From: JAUIKM01 sp964445695
GTDB taxonomy: Bacteria; Bacteroidota; Ignavibacteria; Kapaibacteriales; UBA7675
Reading direction: 5' to 3'
NCBI GenBank assembly: GCA_964445695.1
Contig: CAYULF010000003.1
Coordinates: forward strand, 310,001 to 374,000
DNA length: 64,000 bases
In this document: positions 25,779 through 34,457 of the stretch, one piece after another
Numbering within the stretch: position 1 is the stretch's first letter
Layout: each line of letters opens with the position of its first letter
Program-made: the position numbers and the translations under genes
Notes under the pieces: model-generated
Told to the model about the DNA's origin: nothing
The model's database searches: none
What the model saw: only the letters and a program-made list of their open reading frames with translations

Positions 25779-26456
25779 AGTGATATTGTCACACACCTCA
25801 AGCACTCTCTGTACACGACAAAACTCTAAACTATAAAAACTATACCGCCGCATTAAACGCGATAAATTGTGACCAAACAATCAACATCCACAATTCAAAA
25901 CGACGTTTTAAGCTCTTTCAACGCTCTATTTCCAGTGCTGCAACGTTGTTTGCCGTAGCACAAAGATCGTTCCAAGATCACGATTCCGGGCAATGGTCTC
26001 AGCACAATCGATCAACGGATTAGCATGATGAAACTCTTGCTGGACATCGTTCCAGCCAACAGCATCCAGGCGCTGATTGTTGATCATGCCCGATCCGACG
26101 ATCGCCGACGCAATTTGTGACCGGGTCATACATCGAGCCGTTAAACTGCAACTGCGCGGTGAATCGATGCGCAAACCGCACGAGCCGTCTCACGAAAATG
26201 ACCGGCAGTGAACCATAAAATCTAATTCTCTATCTTTGTTCAACCAACGCTCACTGACAAAATGCGATCGGTCACGTTCGTGGGATTAGGCAGTCAGTTT
26301 CGTGGGATGGGGCAAACGAGATTCAAGTCTTGTATGAGTACAGGTAAATGTTGTAGTTTTACAAAGACCTACAGGCATAAGCCTGGAATACATACATCAA
26401 CTTACAAGCCCTCAATCTTCCCGGCACTTAACAAATGAACTTTTAAGGGTCCAGGC
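25779..26456 (+). other. 678-nt AT-rich gap with relic of a duplicated gene end
   Basis: No intact gene. At 26315-26386 it carries the first copy of a 72-nt repeat whose second copy is the 3' end of the next gene. A 82-codon - strand open frame (25926-26174) is poorly supported. The stretch looks like the remains of rearranged or deleted genes between the envelope cassette and the DUF3298-like gene. Confidence 0.5.
26315..26386 (+). repeat. 72-nt direct repeat, copy 1 (relic gene end)
   Basis: About 90% identical (7 mismatches, no gaps) to 28209-28280. Read in the frame of copy 2 it encodes NEIQVLYEYR and a TAA stop, against NEIQVLYEYW in the intact gene, followed by the same downstream sequence including an inverted repeat CAGGC-ATAA-GCCTG. 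It is best read as the surviving tail of a former upstream paralogue. Confidence 0.75.
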
Positions 26457-28241
26457 ATGAGTGCAACTCAAAAATATCAATGGATTGCACAACGAGCAGT
26501 CTATTGTGGCGCAGAATTGGCCAGGGGCGCCGTATTATTGCTATTAATCTGCATTTTACAAAGCAGCATTGTTTCGCAGGCTTCAGCCCAGTACAACGAT
26601 ATCCCCGAAATTGATCCGGAAGTCTTGAACAAATACTTCAGCGAGCAGGATTCGACCATTTATACCAGAATTGCGAGCAAGCCGGACAGTTTTGACTGCG
26701 TATTGCACGATTATAATTGGACTTATGAGCATGAAACCAGTTGGGATAGCTATAGCACTTCGGCTTTCATCCGCTACCCACAAATTGTTGAATCCGTCTC
26801 GCGGCCGGCGATTGATTCTATCAATGCTTCTATAAAACGCACATTTCTGTACGAAACGACGGCTCTACAGAGACCGTGGGAATCAATGTGGTCCAATGAG
26901 TTGTCGCCAGAAGCAATCAGGGAAGCAAAGTCACGTGAGCAAGAAGCTGCAAGTGAGAGCGATGAGGATGAGGAACATGAGGCAGAGCTTCTTATAAATG
27001 TCGAGCGCAATTCTATCGACTTTAACTTCCTCAGTGCGGCGCATGACATCCTCACAGTTGAGCTCATTAACAACTATTTTTATGACCGGGGGAGGCGGAG
27101 TGGCAACGGAGATTATGCAGCGTTTTTAACGTACGACCTAAACACGGGGCGCAAGCTTAATTGGAATGACCTGATCCTGTCTAACGCGCAGCCAATTGTG
27201 AACCGTTTGATCAGACAACAACTGCGGGGATACAGCAACATATGGAGTCAATATGAAGATTGGCCGCAAGCGATTCCGGTTCGCCACTTTTTCTTGACGC
27301 AGGACCTTCTGGTCTTAATCATAGCGACTGACAAACCGGCATTGGACTGTGACCTACCTGTAGAGTTCCCTTATTTCGACATGTATCACAGAGAGGTCAA
27401 TCATGCGGTGATATTGCCTTTGGATCGCATTCGTGAATACTTAAACATCAACGACTTCCCAGCTTTAACGGATATACGTCCACACAAAAAAGAAACTCGT
27501 GTGCAGAGTGAGACAGACGCCAAAATCCAACAGTCCAAGGTCTTTCCTTTTCCGCTTTCACTTTGGTCCAAATGGACTGAAAGCTGTGATAAACCGCAGT
27601 TAGTCAGTGAAGCTGACAGGCAGCAGTGGGAAGATTCCTTTGCAGATACAAACCTCAGAACAGTCCAATTCACAACAGCAGATCGCAACAGCACATTTAG
27701 AGCAAGTTTCACTCATTCCGGGCGACTTGACAGTCTGTATTCACATTGGACGTCCGACTCAAGCCACGGGCAGCTGCATCGCCGATCATTAATTGTCTTC
27801 AACAATGCTGACAGCAATACGTTTGCTGACGCAGCTGTTACACATCTGAGAGAGACAGCATATGTTGAAAGTTCTAGTTATACAGTATGGGAAATAATGG
27901 ACGATTACATTCTGGGCATAAGAGTTAAACTTACAGACTCGGAGGTCAACGTATTTTGGCGCAAGGACTCTACAACCCGGCACGCGCAACTTATCAGGGG
28001 TGAGGGGCCATCCTCAATAAAAAGTCTCGAGGTATTCAATGCGAATCAGGATCTCTTTAGCGACCTGGAAACACCTTCGGCTCTGCCAATGCCGAACATG
28101 CGCTTTGACAGCAACGGCCGCCTTATCGAAGCCGTCTACACCTGCGACGGCGAGGCCCAGTTAACAACTTTTCAGTACGACAACAATGGTTTGCTGCAGT
28201 CGATTAACAACGAGATTCAAGTGTTGTATGAGTACTGGTAA
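26457..28241 (+). CDS. Secreted DUF3298/RsiV-like protein
   Basis: 594 residues. A polar N-terminus of about 20 residues precedes a hydrophobic core (GAVLLLLICILQSSIVSQ) and cleavage near ASAQ-YN. The first half resembles the DUF4163/DUF3298 domain pair known from RsiV and PdaC-type proteins: FIRYPQIVESVSRPAIDSIN, then FLTYDLNTGRKLNWNDLIL, then a region with EFPYFDMYHREVNHAVILPL. In RsiV this pair binds muramidase or peptidoglycan. The second half has no recognised domain; its end (FDSNGRLIEAVYTCDGE ... TTFQYDNNGLLQSINNE) resembles single RHS/YD-like repeats. Base composition is as AT-rich as the cassette upstream. It may be part of the same acquired island, but is separated by 678 nt. Confidence 0.65.
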   Translation: MSATQKYQWIAQRAVYCGAELARGAVLLLLICILQSSIVSQASAQYNDIPEIDPEVLNKYFSEQDSTIYTRIASKPDSFDCVLHDYNWTYEHETSWDSYSTSAFIRYPQIVESVSRPAIDSINASIKRTFLYETTALQRPWESMWSNELSPEAIREAKSREQEAASESDEDEEHEAELLINVERNSIDFNFLSAAHDILTVELINNYFYDRGRRSGNGDYAAFLTYDLNTGRKLNWNDLILSNAQPIVNRLIRQQLRGYSNIWSQYEDWPQAIPVRHFFLTQDLLVLIIATDKPALDCDLPVEFPYFDMYHREVNHAVILPLDRIREYLNINDFPALTDIRPHKKETRVQSETDAKIQQSKVFPFPLSLWSKWTESCDKPQLVSEADRQQWEDSFADTNLRTVQFTTADRNSTFRASFTHSGRLDSLYSHWTSDSSHGQLHRRSLIVFNNADSNTFADAAVTHLRETAYVESSSYTVWEIMDDYILGIRVKLTDSEVNVFWRKDSTTRHAQLIRGEGPSSIKSLEVFNANQDLFSDLETPSALPMPNMRFDSNGRLIEAVYTCDGEAQLTTFQYDNNGLLQSINNEIQVLYEYW

Positions 28242-28280
28242 ATTTTGTAGTCTTACAAAGACCTGCAAGCATATGCCTGG
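28209..28280 (+). repeat. 72-nt direct repeat, copy 2 (gene 3' end)
   Basis: Covers the last 10 codons and stop of the DUF3298-like gene and 39 nt after it. See copy 1 at 26315-26386. Confidence 0.75.
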
Positions 28281-28598
28281 TGGATATTGATTGTATGGTC
28301 ACAATTATGCCGGTGCTATAGTTATTAAAGATTTGGAGTTTTGTCGTGTACTGTGCTATAGCACTCTAATATATATTATGTAAACTAACGTAAACGACTC
28401 TCACTCCCCACTATTACTTGGCTTCATGCGGCGATACCAGTCTCAAACCTCAAACACAAGTGCAACCAGTCTTCCCAAAGTCTTCAGACCTCAATGCTCA
28501 AGTGAGCCAGAATCTGTTGAGTGCAAGAGTCCTGAGCACGCTGACCGTTGCCGAATCATCAGTCATTGCTGCAACTCAAAACACACGCCGGTCTACCA
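28242..28598. other. 357-nt gap between convergent genes
   Basis: AT-rich up to about 28400, then GC rises to the level of the kinase operon, marking the right edge of the low-GC stretch. Apart from the repeat tail I see no gene and no clear terminator. Confidence 0.5.
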
Positions 28599-29726
28599 TT
28601 AAGCGACACTCAGCATGCCCTGACGCAGTGGCAAGGTTACGCGGAATGTACTGCCCGTGCCCGGCGTGCTGTCCACAAAAATTCGACCGCCAAGTGCGTC
28701 TACAATCTTTTTGACCGTGGCCAGGCCGACGCCCGAACCTTCAAATTCATTGCGCGTTACCAGGCGCTGAAACGGCGCAAACAATCGGTCCGTTTGTGAA
28801 AGCTCGAAGCCGATGCCGTTGTCGCGGAAAGTGATATTACAACTGTTTTGGGCCTCGAGCATCTCAACGCCGACCTTTATGACCGGAGGCACGTCTGGAC
28901 GGTGAAACTTGATGGCGTTGCTGATGAGATTCTGAAATAACTGCTGCATATGCGCCGGATTTGCTTCTATTGTCGGTAGCTGGTCAAACTCCAACGTAGC
29001 CTGTTTTTCTTCAATTGTTTTGCGCAATCCGTTCCTGATGTCATCGGCAACGATGTTTAAGTCTACCAGTTCGTACAGCTCGGGACCGCTCGTGACAAGT
29101 GCGTAGGAGAGCAGGTCCGTAATCAATCGGTGGAGTCGCGCCGCCGAATGAATGGAATTGTCGATTAACTCACGGCCTTCCGTGTCCATGCCGGCCGCAT
29201 AGTCTTCTTTCAGTTCATCCAGCTGTCCCATAATGTTGTTAAGCGGCGATTTTAGATCGTGCGACGCCGCGTAGGCAAAGCGTTTGAGCTCCTGATTGCT
29301 GCGTTCCAAAGCGCGCTGATATTCCGCCACTTCCATTTGCAGACCGGCCTTTTCCATCGCATTGCTGATGGCATGCCGCAGAGTCGCACCGTCAATTTTG
29401 TCCTTTACAAGGAAGTCGTGCGCTCCGCGTTTCATCGCTTCCACCGACACGGAAACGTCGCCCTGCCCTGTTAACATTACCACCGCCGCGTGCACGCCGC
29501 GCTCTGCCAACTGCCTGAAAAATTCCATCCCGTTGTGACCGGGCAGGGAATAGTCGAGCAGCACGCAGTCAACCTGATTGGCGCAATACACCGAAACGCC
29601 TTGCTCGGCGGTTTCCGCTTCCAGTATGCTCCAGTGTACACCTGGCTCCGCCCGCAACAAGCGCGCAAAGAACTCGCGATCGTCTTCGCTGTCGTCTACA
29701 ATCAGAATGCTACGGTATTCATCCAT
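28599..29726 (-). CDS. Hybrid response-regulator/histidine kinase
   Basis: A 375-residue cytosolic signalling protein: receiver domain (residues 1-125; phospho-acceptor Asp58 in VLLDYSLPG, acidic pair near DDSEDD), a short coiled linker (EVAEYQRALERSNQELKRF), a HisKA dimerisation domain with His156 in AASHDLKSPL, and a HATPase domain with N-box LISNAIKFH, G1 DNGIGFE and G2 GSGVGLATVKKIV. It would autophosphorylate while its own receiver takes input from another kinase. It is the last gene of a three-gene operon; its ATG follows the upstream response regulator's stop by one base. No output DNA-binding domain is present in the operon, so the final target must lie elsewhere. Confidence 0.9.
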   Translation of the reverse strand: MDEYRSILIVDDSEDDREFFARLLRAEPGVHWSILEAETAEQGVSVYCANQVDCVLLDYSLPGHNGMEFFRQLAERGVHAAVVMLTGQGDVSVSVEAMKRGAHDFLVKDKIDGATLRHAISNAMEKAGLQMEVAEYQRALERSNQELKRFAYAASHDLKSPLNNIMGQLDELKEDYAAGMDTEGRELIDNSIHSAARLHRLITDLLSYALVTSGPELYELVDLNIVADDIRNGLRKTIEEKQATLEFDQLPTIEANPAHMQQLFQNLISNAIKFHRPDVPPVIKVGVEMLEAQNSCNITFRDNGIGFELSQTDRLFAPFQRLVTRNEFEGSGVGLATVKKIVDALGGRIFVDSTPGTGSTFRVTLPLRQGMLSVA

Positions 29727-29727
29727 T

Positions 29728-30186
29728 TCAGGATCCTTTTGGAAGTGCTGAAATCTCGAACCAATATTCCTTTAACTTCTCGATCGCCGTAAAAAAATCC
29801 TCCAACTCCACCGGCTTTTTAATGTAGGAATTGGCCCCCAGATTGTAGCACTCCTGAATGTCGTCGCTGTGATCCGACGTCGTCAACACAACGATCGGAA
29901 TTGAATGCCATTCGGATGTCGACTTCACTTTTGACAAGACTTTTCGGCCGTCCATTCCAGGCATGTTTAAATCCAGCAGAATCAACCCCGGCCTTGGCGC
30001 CGCCCCGGGAGCCGCATACTTGCCCTGCTGCGACAAATAGTCGATGGCTTCTGCGCCGTTCTCACACCTGTACAGGGGATTTGCCAAATTGTTGGTATGC
30101 TGAAATGCGCGGAAAGTCGCTTCGAAATCATCGTCCGAGTCTTCAACGATCAGAATCGGTTGTTTTGCTGATACACTGATATTCAT
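29728..30186 (-). CDS. Single-domain response regulator (Rcp1-like)
   Basis: A 152-residue stand-alone receiver. Acidic residues in VEDSDDD, phospho-acceptor Asp72 (LILLDLNMPGMDG), the conserved Thr in VVLTTSD and Lys in SYIKKPVE are all present. The insert between helix 2 and strand 3 (YLSQQGKYAAPGAAPRPG) is typical of the Rcp1 class of regulators that pair with phytochrome-like kinases. There is no output domain, so it acts as a phosphate shuttle or by protein contact. Its ATG overlaps the kinase stop (ATGA at 30183-30186), and the hybrid kinase follows one base after its own stop, so all three are translationally coupled. Confidence 0.9.
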   Translation of the reverse strand: MNISVSAKQPILIVEDSDDDFEATFRAFQHTNNLANPLYRCENGAEAIDYLSQQGKYAAPGAAPRPGLILLDLNMPGMDGRKVLSKVKSTSEWHSIPIVVLTTSDHSDDIQECYNLGANSYIKKPVELEDFFTAIEKLKEYWFEISALPKGS

Positions 30187-31940
30187 GAATCGGACCGCTC
30201 AGTTAAGGTGAAAAAAAATGTCGTGCCTTCTCCCGGCCTTGATTCCAGCCAGATGTGCCCACCGTGCTGCTCCACTATTTTCTTGACAAACGTCAGACCG
30301 GATCCTGTTCCCTGTCCGTACCGTTTTTCGCTGTGCAGTCGTTTGAATATCCGGAATATATCATCAAAAAATTCACTGTCAATACCTATGCCGTTGTCCT
30401 TGACATAAATGACATCCTCACCGTCCTGTTTAATCGTTCCAACTTCAATTTTTTTGACGTCATTGTCATTGTACTTGACGGCATTTTCAAACAGATTGCG
30501 AAATAGTTCAGTTACTCGCACTGCGGCACAGGTTATCGTCGGCAGCTCAACCGGTACGGCAACCTTGAGGGTTCCTTCCGGCAAACTGCTTTCCATGGTT
30601 TTTCGTACATCTTCCACCACCGCATTAAGGTCGGTCGGCTGAATTGCCAGTTTTTCACGTCCAATGCGCGAGAAGTACAACAAGTCGCTGATTAACATAT
30701 CCAGACGCGAAGCAAGGTATATCAAGCGATTCAGTTTCTTTACGCCCGATTCGTCCAGTTTGCTCCGGTAGTCTTCCAGCAGAAATCGCGACTGGTTGTT
30801 AATCCCCCGCAGGGGCTCTCTCAGATCATGTGAGGCGATGTATGCAAAGTTGTCAAGCTCTTCATTGCTGCGCCGCAACTCTTCATTGGTGTCGTTCAAC
30901 TGGCCGTGCGCGGTCTTCAGACGGACATTGGCCAACTCCAGATTTGACTCGGTCTTCTTGCGAATATACACCAATGTGGCAACCACCCAAAGCGCGGAAA
31001 TGGTCAGTACCATGTTCAAGAACGCAACCCAGGAGAATGCCGGCGCTTCCGTTGTATAATAACCCAACACGTTTAACAAACTGCCCACAGCGGCAAACAC
31101 AAACGCCATCGAATGCCGCACAAACCAAATGGCGCAAAAGACCAATGGGATATAAACAATTCCCGCAACTACTTCCGGCGGAGTCGAAAAGTCAAACATC
31201 AGGCCCAGAAAACAAATGATAACCGGAATGTAAACAGGAATGCTCGACTGTCGCGTCTTGTACTGCGACCAAACATAGGTTAAAATTCCTGTGCCGAGGA
31301 TGGTAAAACCAAACGCCGTGTGAATCGCCATACGCGTCAGATTGCCCCAGCCATAAGCCGGTTCAGCCCCGAACAGGTAACCGCAAAATACCATGACCGC
31401 CAGCGAAAGGATTGAAAAACCGAGCAACTCCTCGGCAATTGCCTGACGCGTTACCCTTCGCCTGCGCGCGGCAAATACTACTGCGATTCCACACAATAAA
31501 AAACAGATCGCGGTATTCGGCGCCATGCGGCCCCGATGTGATGTTTCAACAGTGATGTAGGGGTCAAACAGCAGACTGTCAATCCCGAAATTGATGTTGG
31601 CCAGGTATTGAATCAGTGTCAGTCCGCCAAGCGCCGCCGCGGCACCGCCGCATATAGTCGCAGGGATAATCTTGCGGAAGGTGGCGGCAAACAGCCCGAT
31701 CCCACACAGCAGAAAACCAAGTGCCGTGTTAAACTGCAGCGGTGCGTAATAGGGCACTACCTGGATCAGCGTTTCATTGCGCGAATACCAGCCGATTACC
31801 ACCAGCAATCCCAGAATCGCCGATACACCGCTGAAAATACGCGTTATCAGGATAAGCGCGGACGAATGCGCCTTCCATTCTCTTCCGATTTTGGCCAAAT
31901 GCACTCCGCCCTGTTGTTGTTGCCCTGGACTCGATCCCAA
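30183..31940 (-). CDS. Membrane histidine kinase with multi-pass sensor
   Basis: Up to 585 residues. About eight membrane segments (residues about 28-325) form the sensor; no known MASE family was assigned. Then come a coiled linker (NLELANVRLKTAHGQLNDTNEELRRSNEEL), a HisKA domain with His371 in IASHDLREPLRGI, and a HATPase domain (N-box FENAVKYN, G1 DNGIGID, G2 GTGSGLTFVKKIV). The linker-HisKA part is like kinases of the phytochrome/Rcp1 type, matching the single-domain regulator encoded next. The start is uncertain: TTG at 31940, GTG at 31904, or TTG at 31898, which has GGAG five nt upstream. None is ATG. First gene of the three-gene phosphorelay operon. Confidence 0.9.
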   Translation of the reverse strand: MGSSPGQQQQGGVHLAKIGREWKAHSSALILITRIFSGVSAILGLLVVIGWYSRNETLIQVVPYYAPLQFNTALGFLLCGIGLFAATFRKIIPATICGGAAAALGGLTLIQYLANINFGIDSLLFDPYITVETSHRGRMAPNTAICFLLCGIAVVFAARRRRVTRQAIAEELLGFSILSLAVMVFCGYLFGAEPAYGWGNLTRMAIHTAFGFTILGTGILTYVWSQYKTRQSSIPVYIPVIICFLGLMFDFSTPPEVVAGIVYIPLVFCAIWFVRHSMAFVFAAVGSLLNVLGYYTTEAPAFSWVAFLNMVLTISALWVVATLVYIRKKTESNLELANVRLKTAHGQLNDTNEELRRSNEELDNFAYIASHDLREPLRGINNQSRFLLEDYRSKLDESGVKKLNRLIYLASRLDMLISDLLYFSRIGREKLAIQPTDLNAVVEDVRKTMESSLPEGTLKVAVPVELPTITCAAVRVTELFRNLFENAVKYNDNDVKKIEVGTIKQDGEDVIYVKDNGIGIDSEFFDDIFRIFKRLHSEKRYGQGTGSGLTFVKKIVEQHGGHIWLESRPGEGTTFFFTLTERSDS

Positions 31941-32184
31941 ACACTAGCCGGCTTTTCATTCCCCCCGATCAGGATGCGCTACGCTCATGGCATCCTTTTT
32001 GGCCGTCGCCGATTAATGTAATAATTATTCACTCAATTCAATATAAAAAATGACCGCGCGCTGATTTGTTTTGGAGTAGCCGTTCCCTTGCCATTGCGTT
32101 GCGGAATTACCTCTTTGTCAAATCAACTTTGGCCAGCTGCGTCGTCGCCGAGGACCGTTTTCTCAACTCAACATCCAGGACTCT

Positions 32185-33114
32185 ATGGAATCAAACTCAC
32201 TTATTGCCGCCGGACTGGACATTGGTACCAATACCATTCTCATGGTTGTCGCCGAGAGATCAGCCTCGGGCGACGTCAGAGTGCTGACCGATGAACATTC
32301 CGTTGCCAGACTGGGTGCGGATGTGGACAAGAGCGGAAAAATATCCGATGCGGCTCTGGCTCGCGCAGTGCCAATTCTGGAGCGCTATGCATCCATCTGT
32401 AAGCAGTTTGCCGTGCAGTCAATGGTGGCCGTTACCACCAGCGCCATGCGCGACGCATCCAACTCAGCCGAAATCCGCGCTGCGCTGGAACAGGCGCTCG
32501 GGCATTCGATCAGCGTGATCGACGGCGAACACGAAGCGCGTCTTTCCTTCCGCGGCGCTTCCCCGGGCGGACTGTCTACCATCATCGACATCGGCGGCGG
32601 CAGCACGGAGATCGTCAGCGGCGACGACGGGCCGCAGCACGCACGTAGCCTGGACATCGGCGCGGTGCGCCTGAGCGAACGCCACTTCCCCGCCCTGCCG
32701 CCTTCGGCAGAACAGGCCGACGAGGCTCGGCGCACGGTGCGGCAACACCTGGAAAAAATCACCTGGGCGGACTTCGGAACGCTTGTCGGGGTCGGCGGCA
32801 CTCCCTCCAGCCTCGCCGCAATGGCCTTTGGTATGAATCAGATGCGCCCCGCCGAACTCGATGGTCGTTCAATTTCTGCGGCCGACGTCGCGCGACTGTG
32901 CCGCGAACTACTGAACACGGATGTGGAATCGATCCGCGCGCATCCCGCCATTCATCCTCACCGCGCCGACATTCTGCCGATGGGCTCGATTATTCTCGAT
33001 GAAATCATGCAGTTCTGCGGCGCAGATACTATTCAGATCAGTATTCGCGGACTGCGCTACGGCGCCCTGCTTGAAGCTTTTGACGCAGTGACAAACAAGA
33101 AGGGATTTGCTTAG
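32185..33114 (+). CDS. ppx: Ppx/GppA exopolyphosphatase family protein
   Basis: 309 residues of the ASKHA-fold Ppx/GppA family, which hydrolyses inorganic polyphosphate or pppGpp. The phosphate-1 motif is LDIGTNTILMVVAE, a second conserved block is AVTTSAMRDASN, the catalytic Glu region is IDGEHEARLSF, phosphate-2 is IIDIGGGSTEI, and the C-terminal block is MGSIILDEIM followed by GLRYGALLEAF. The length fits the short single-unit members (about 300 residues) rather than the E. coli type of 500 residues. AGGA lies eight nt before the ATG. It is divergent from the phosphorelay operon, with 244 nt between them. Which of the two substrates it uses cannot be told from sequence. Confidence 0.9.
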   Translation: MESNSLIAAGLDIGTNTILMVVAERSASGDVRVLTDEHSVARLGADVDKSGKISDAALARAVPILERYASICKQFAVQSMVAVTTSAMRDASNSAEIRAALEQALGHSISVIDGEHEARLSFRGASPGGLSTIIDIGGGSTEIVSGDDGPQHARSLDIGAVRLSERHFPALPPSAEQADEARRTVRQHLEKITWADFGTLVGVGGTPSSLAAMAFGMNQMRPAELDGRSISAADVARLCRELLNTDVESIRAHPAIHPHRADILPMGSIILDEIMQFCGADTIQISIRGLRYGALLEAFDAVTNKKGFA

Positions 33115-33178
33115 ATTCTGGGCCAGGTTCAGGCAGTCGGATCAGGCAGGTATCAGAAACGATAGCGTTTATCAGGAA

Positions 33179-33210
33179 CAAAAAAAGCGGCGATGCGTTA
33201 ACATCGCCGC
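33179..33210 (-). terminator. Rho-independent terminator (- strand)
   Basis: A perfect 9-bp stem GCGGCGATG / CATCGCCGC (33187-33195 with 33202-33210), loop CGTTAA, with a run of T on the - strand (33179-33186). It ends the transcript of the CVMPP-type gene at 33241. Confidence 0.85.
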
Positions 33211-33240
33211 CGGCAATTGCATGCTTGTGTATTCAAAGAT

Positions 33241-34191
33241 TTAGCGGACGACCGGAATGCTGATGTCGTCCTCGAAATCCGGCGTGCCAATGTAGAGCAG
33301 ATATGCCCCTGGCGCCAGATCAGCGGTCAAGATGGGAATCGAATGACTCCCTGCCTGTAAGCGGCCGGAAGAGATTACCCGGACACGGCGACCAAGCGTG
33401 TTAAACAATTCAACCTTCATGTCCGTGTCCTCCTCAAGCGTAAAGCTCAAATTGGGAACTTCTCCCGCCGTCAGAGGCATCGGGTGCACATGTGGGCGAC
33501 CGTCGCGAGCGTAGAGTTTTCCCACGCCAAGCGAGACACGATTGTCGTCAAATTCAACACCGGAAGAGGATTCCAGATCGATGACGTGCTGGTGGTGTCC
33601 CTGCGGCTTGCCGTCCTGCGTACCGGCGTCCGTCAGTATCTTGAGCGACTTCATAGCTTTGAGCAGATCATCATTTGAAACGCCGTCTTCAATGCAGATG
33701 TCGAACATGATTTTAACCGGAATATTGCCCGGAATAAATCCGTTAACCTGCGAGAAAAATCCCGCCCAGTCGCCGGACTCAATTGCCTCCACGGCATCCG
33801 AAACGCGCTGATCCTTGCCGAACTTGAAAATGTCCTCCCAGTTTCCCTGGATCAGTTTGTCCAGGTTCACGTCGGGGCCCCAAATCTCGCGAAGCAGCAG
33901 TGTGTCCGGCACGATTTCCACAGATTTTATCTCCGTGATTTCGATTCCGATTTCGTCGAAGCCAAGTGCGCAAAGACAGAGGTTGTTGCCCTCCGATCCA
34001 AATGATGTGAACCCGCAAATTGTCAACCAGACGTGCGTGTCGGAATGGCGTTCAATGTGAATAGTCGGCGGGTCGACCGGAGGCATGACGCAAGCGCTGC
34101 CCGGCACTGTCCAGAGCCCCAACATCACAAAAACCGCTGTTAACAGCACTCTAAAATTTGAACAGGAAAAACGTGTTAGTTGTCGGATCAT
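33241..34191 (-). CDS. Secreted T9SS cargo protein, CVMPP family copy 2
   Basis: 316 residues from the ATG at 34191 (GGGAGCGG six nt upstream); the frame is open to 34332 but that part is not coding-like. The signal peptide (about 1-35) is followed by SACVMPPVDPPTIHIERHSD and TICGFTSFGSEGNNLCLCAL. KIMFDICIEDG and the HHQHVIDL motif are shared with the paralogue at 19726-20640. This copy has an extra segment near residues 85-110 (LREIWGPDVNLDKLIQGNWE). The T9SS sorting domain fills the last 75 residues (MKVELFNTLGRRVRVISSG, LAPGAYLLYIGTP, ending SIPVVR). Function unknown; the two dispersed copies suggest a small conserved cargo family in this genome. Confidence 0.8.
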   Translation of the reverse strand: MIRQLTRFSCSNFRVLLTAVFVMLGLWTVPGSACVMPPVDPPTIHIERHSDTHVWLTICGFTSFGSEGNNLCLCALGFDEIGIEITEIKSVEIVPDTLLLREIWGPDVNLDKLIQGNWEDIFKFGKDQRVSDAVEAIESGDWAGFFSQVNGFIPGNIPVKIMFDICIEDGVSNDDLLKAMKSLKILTDAGTQDGKPQGHHQHVIDLESSSGVEFDDNRVSLGVGKLYARDGRPHVHPMPLTAGEVPNLSFTLEEDTDMKVELFNTLGRRVRVISSGRLQAGSHSIPILTADLAPGAYLLYIGTPDFEDDISIPVVR

Positions 34192-34457
34192 ATTCCGCTC
34201 CCTTATGCTATCCTGATGAGCCGCCGAAAGCTGCGCTCTTTCGACTGCAATGAAATAGGTTGATGTTGGGCAAGATTCTGTCGACGCAGTTCTTTGGGGT
34301 TCAGGACAAAGTCTGCGGAAAAAAGGTCTCAATCGTTCAAAAAGTGATCAGCCATAGGTCGACGTTTGCCGGCGTAAACTGCCAGCAATTGATGCAGCAT
34401 CGAACTGTCCGTGCTCATCGCACAGTCAATAAACCATGAACGAATGCCGGCGAGTGA

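Noticed and set aside
25926..26174. 82-codon - strand frame in the gap after the envelope cassette; a nearby frame contains a GSMYDP-like phrase reminiscent of RHS repeats
   Set aside because: Too short and isolated; no ribosome-binding site and no further RHS features, so no gene is called.
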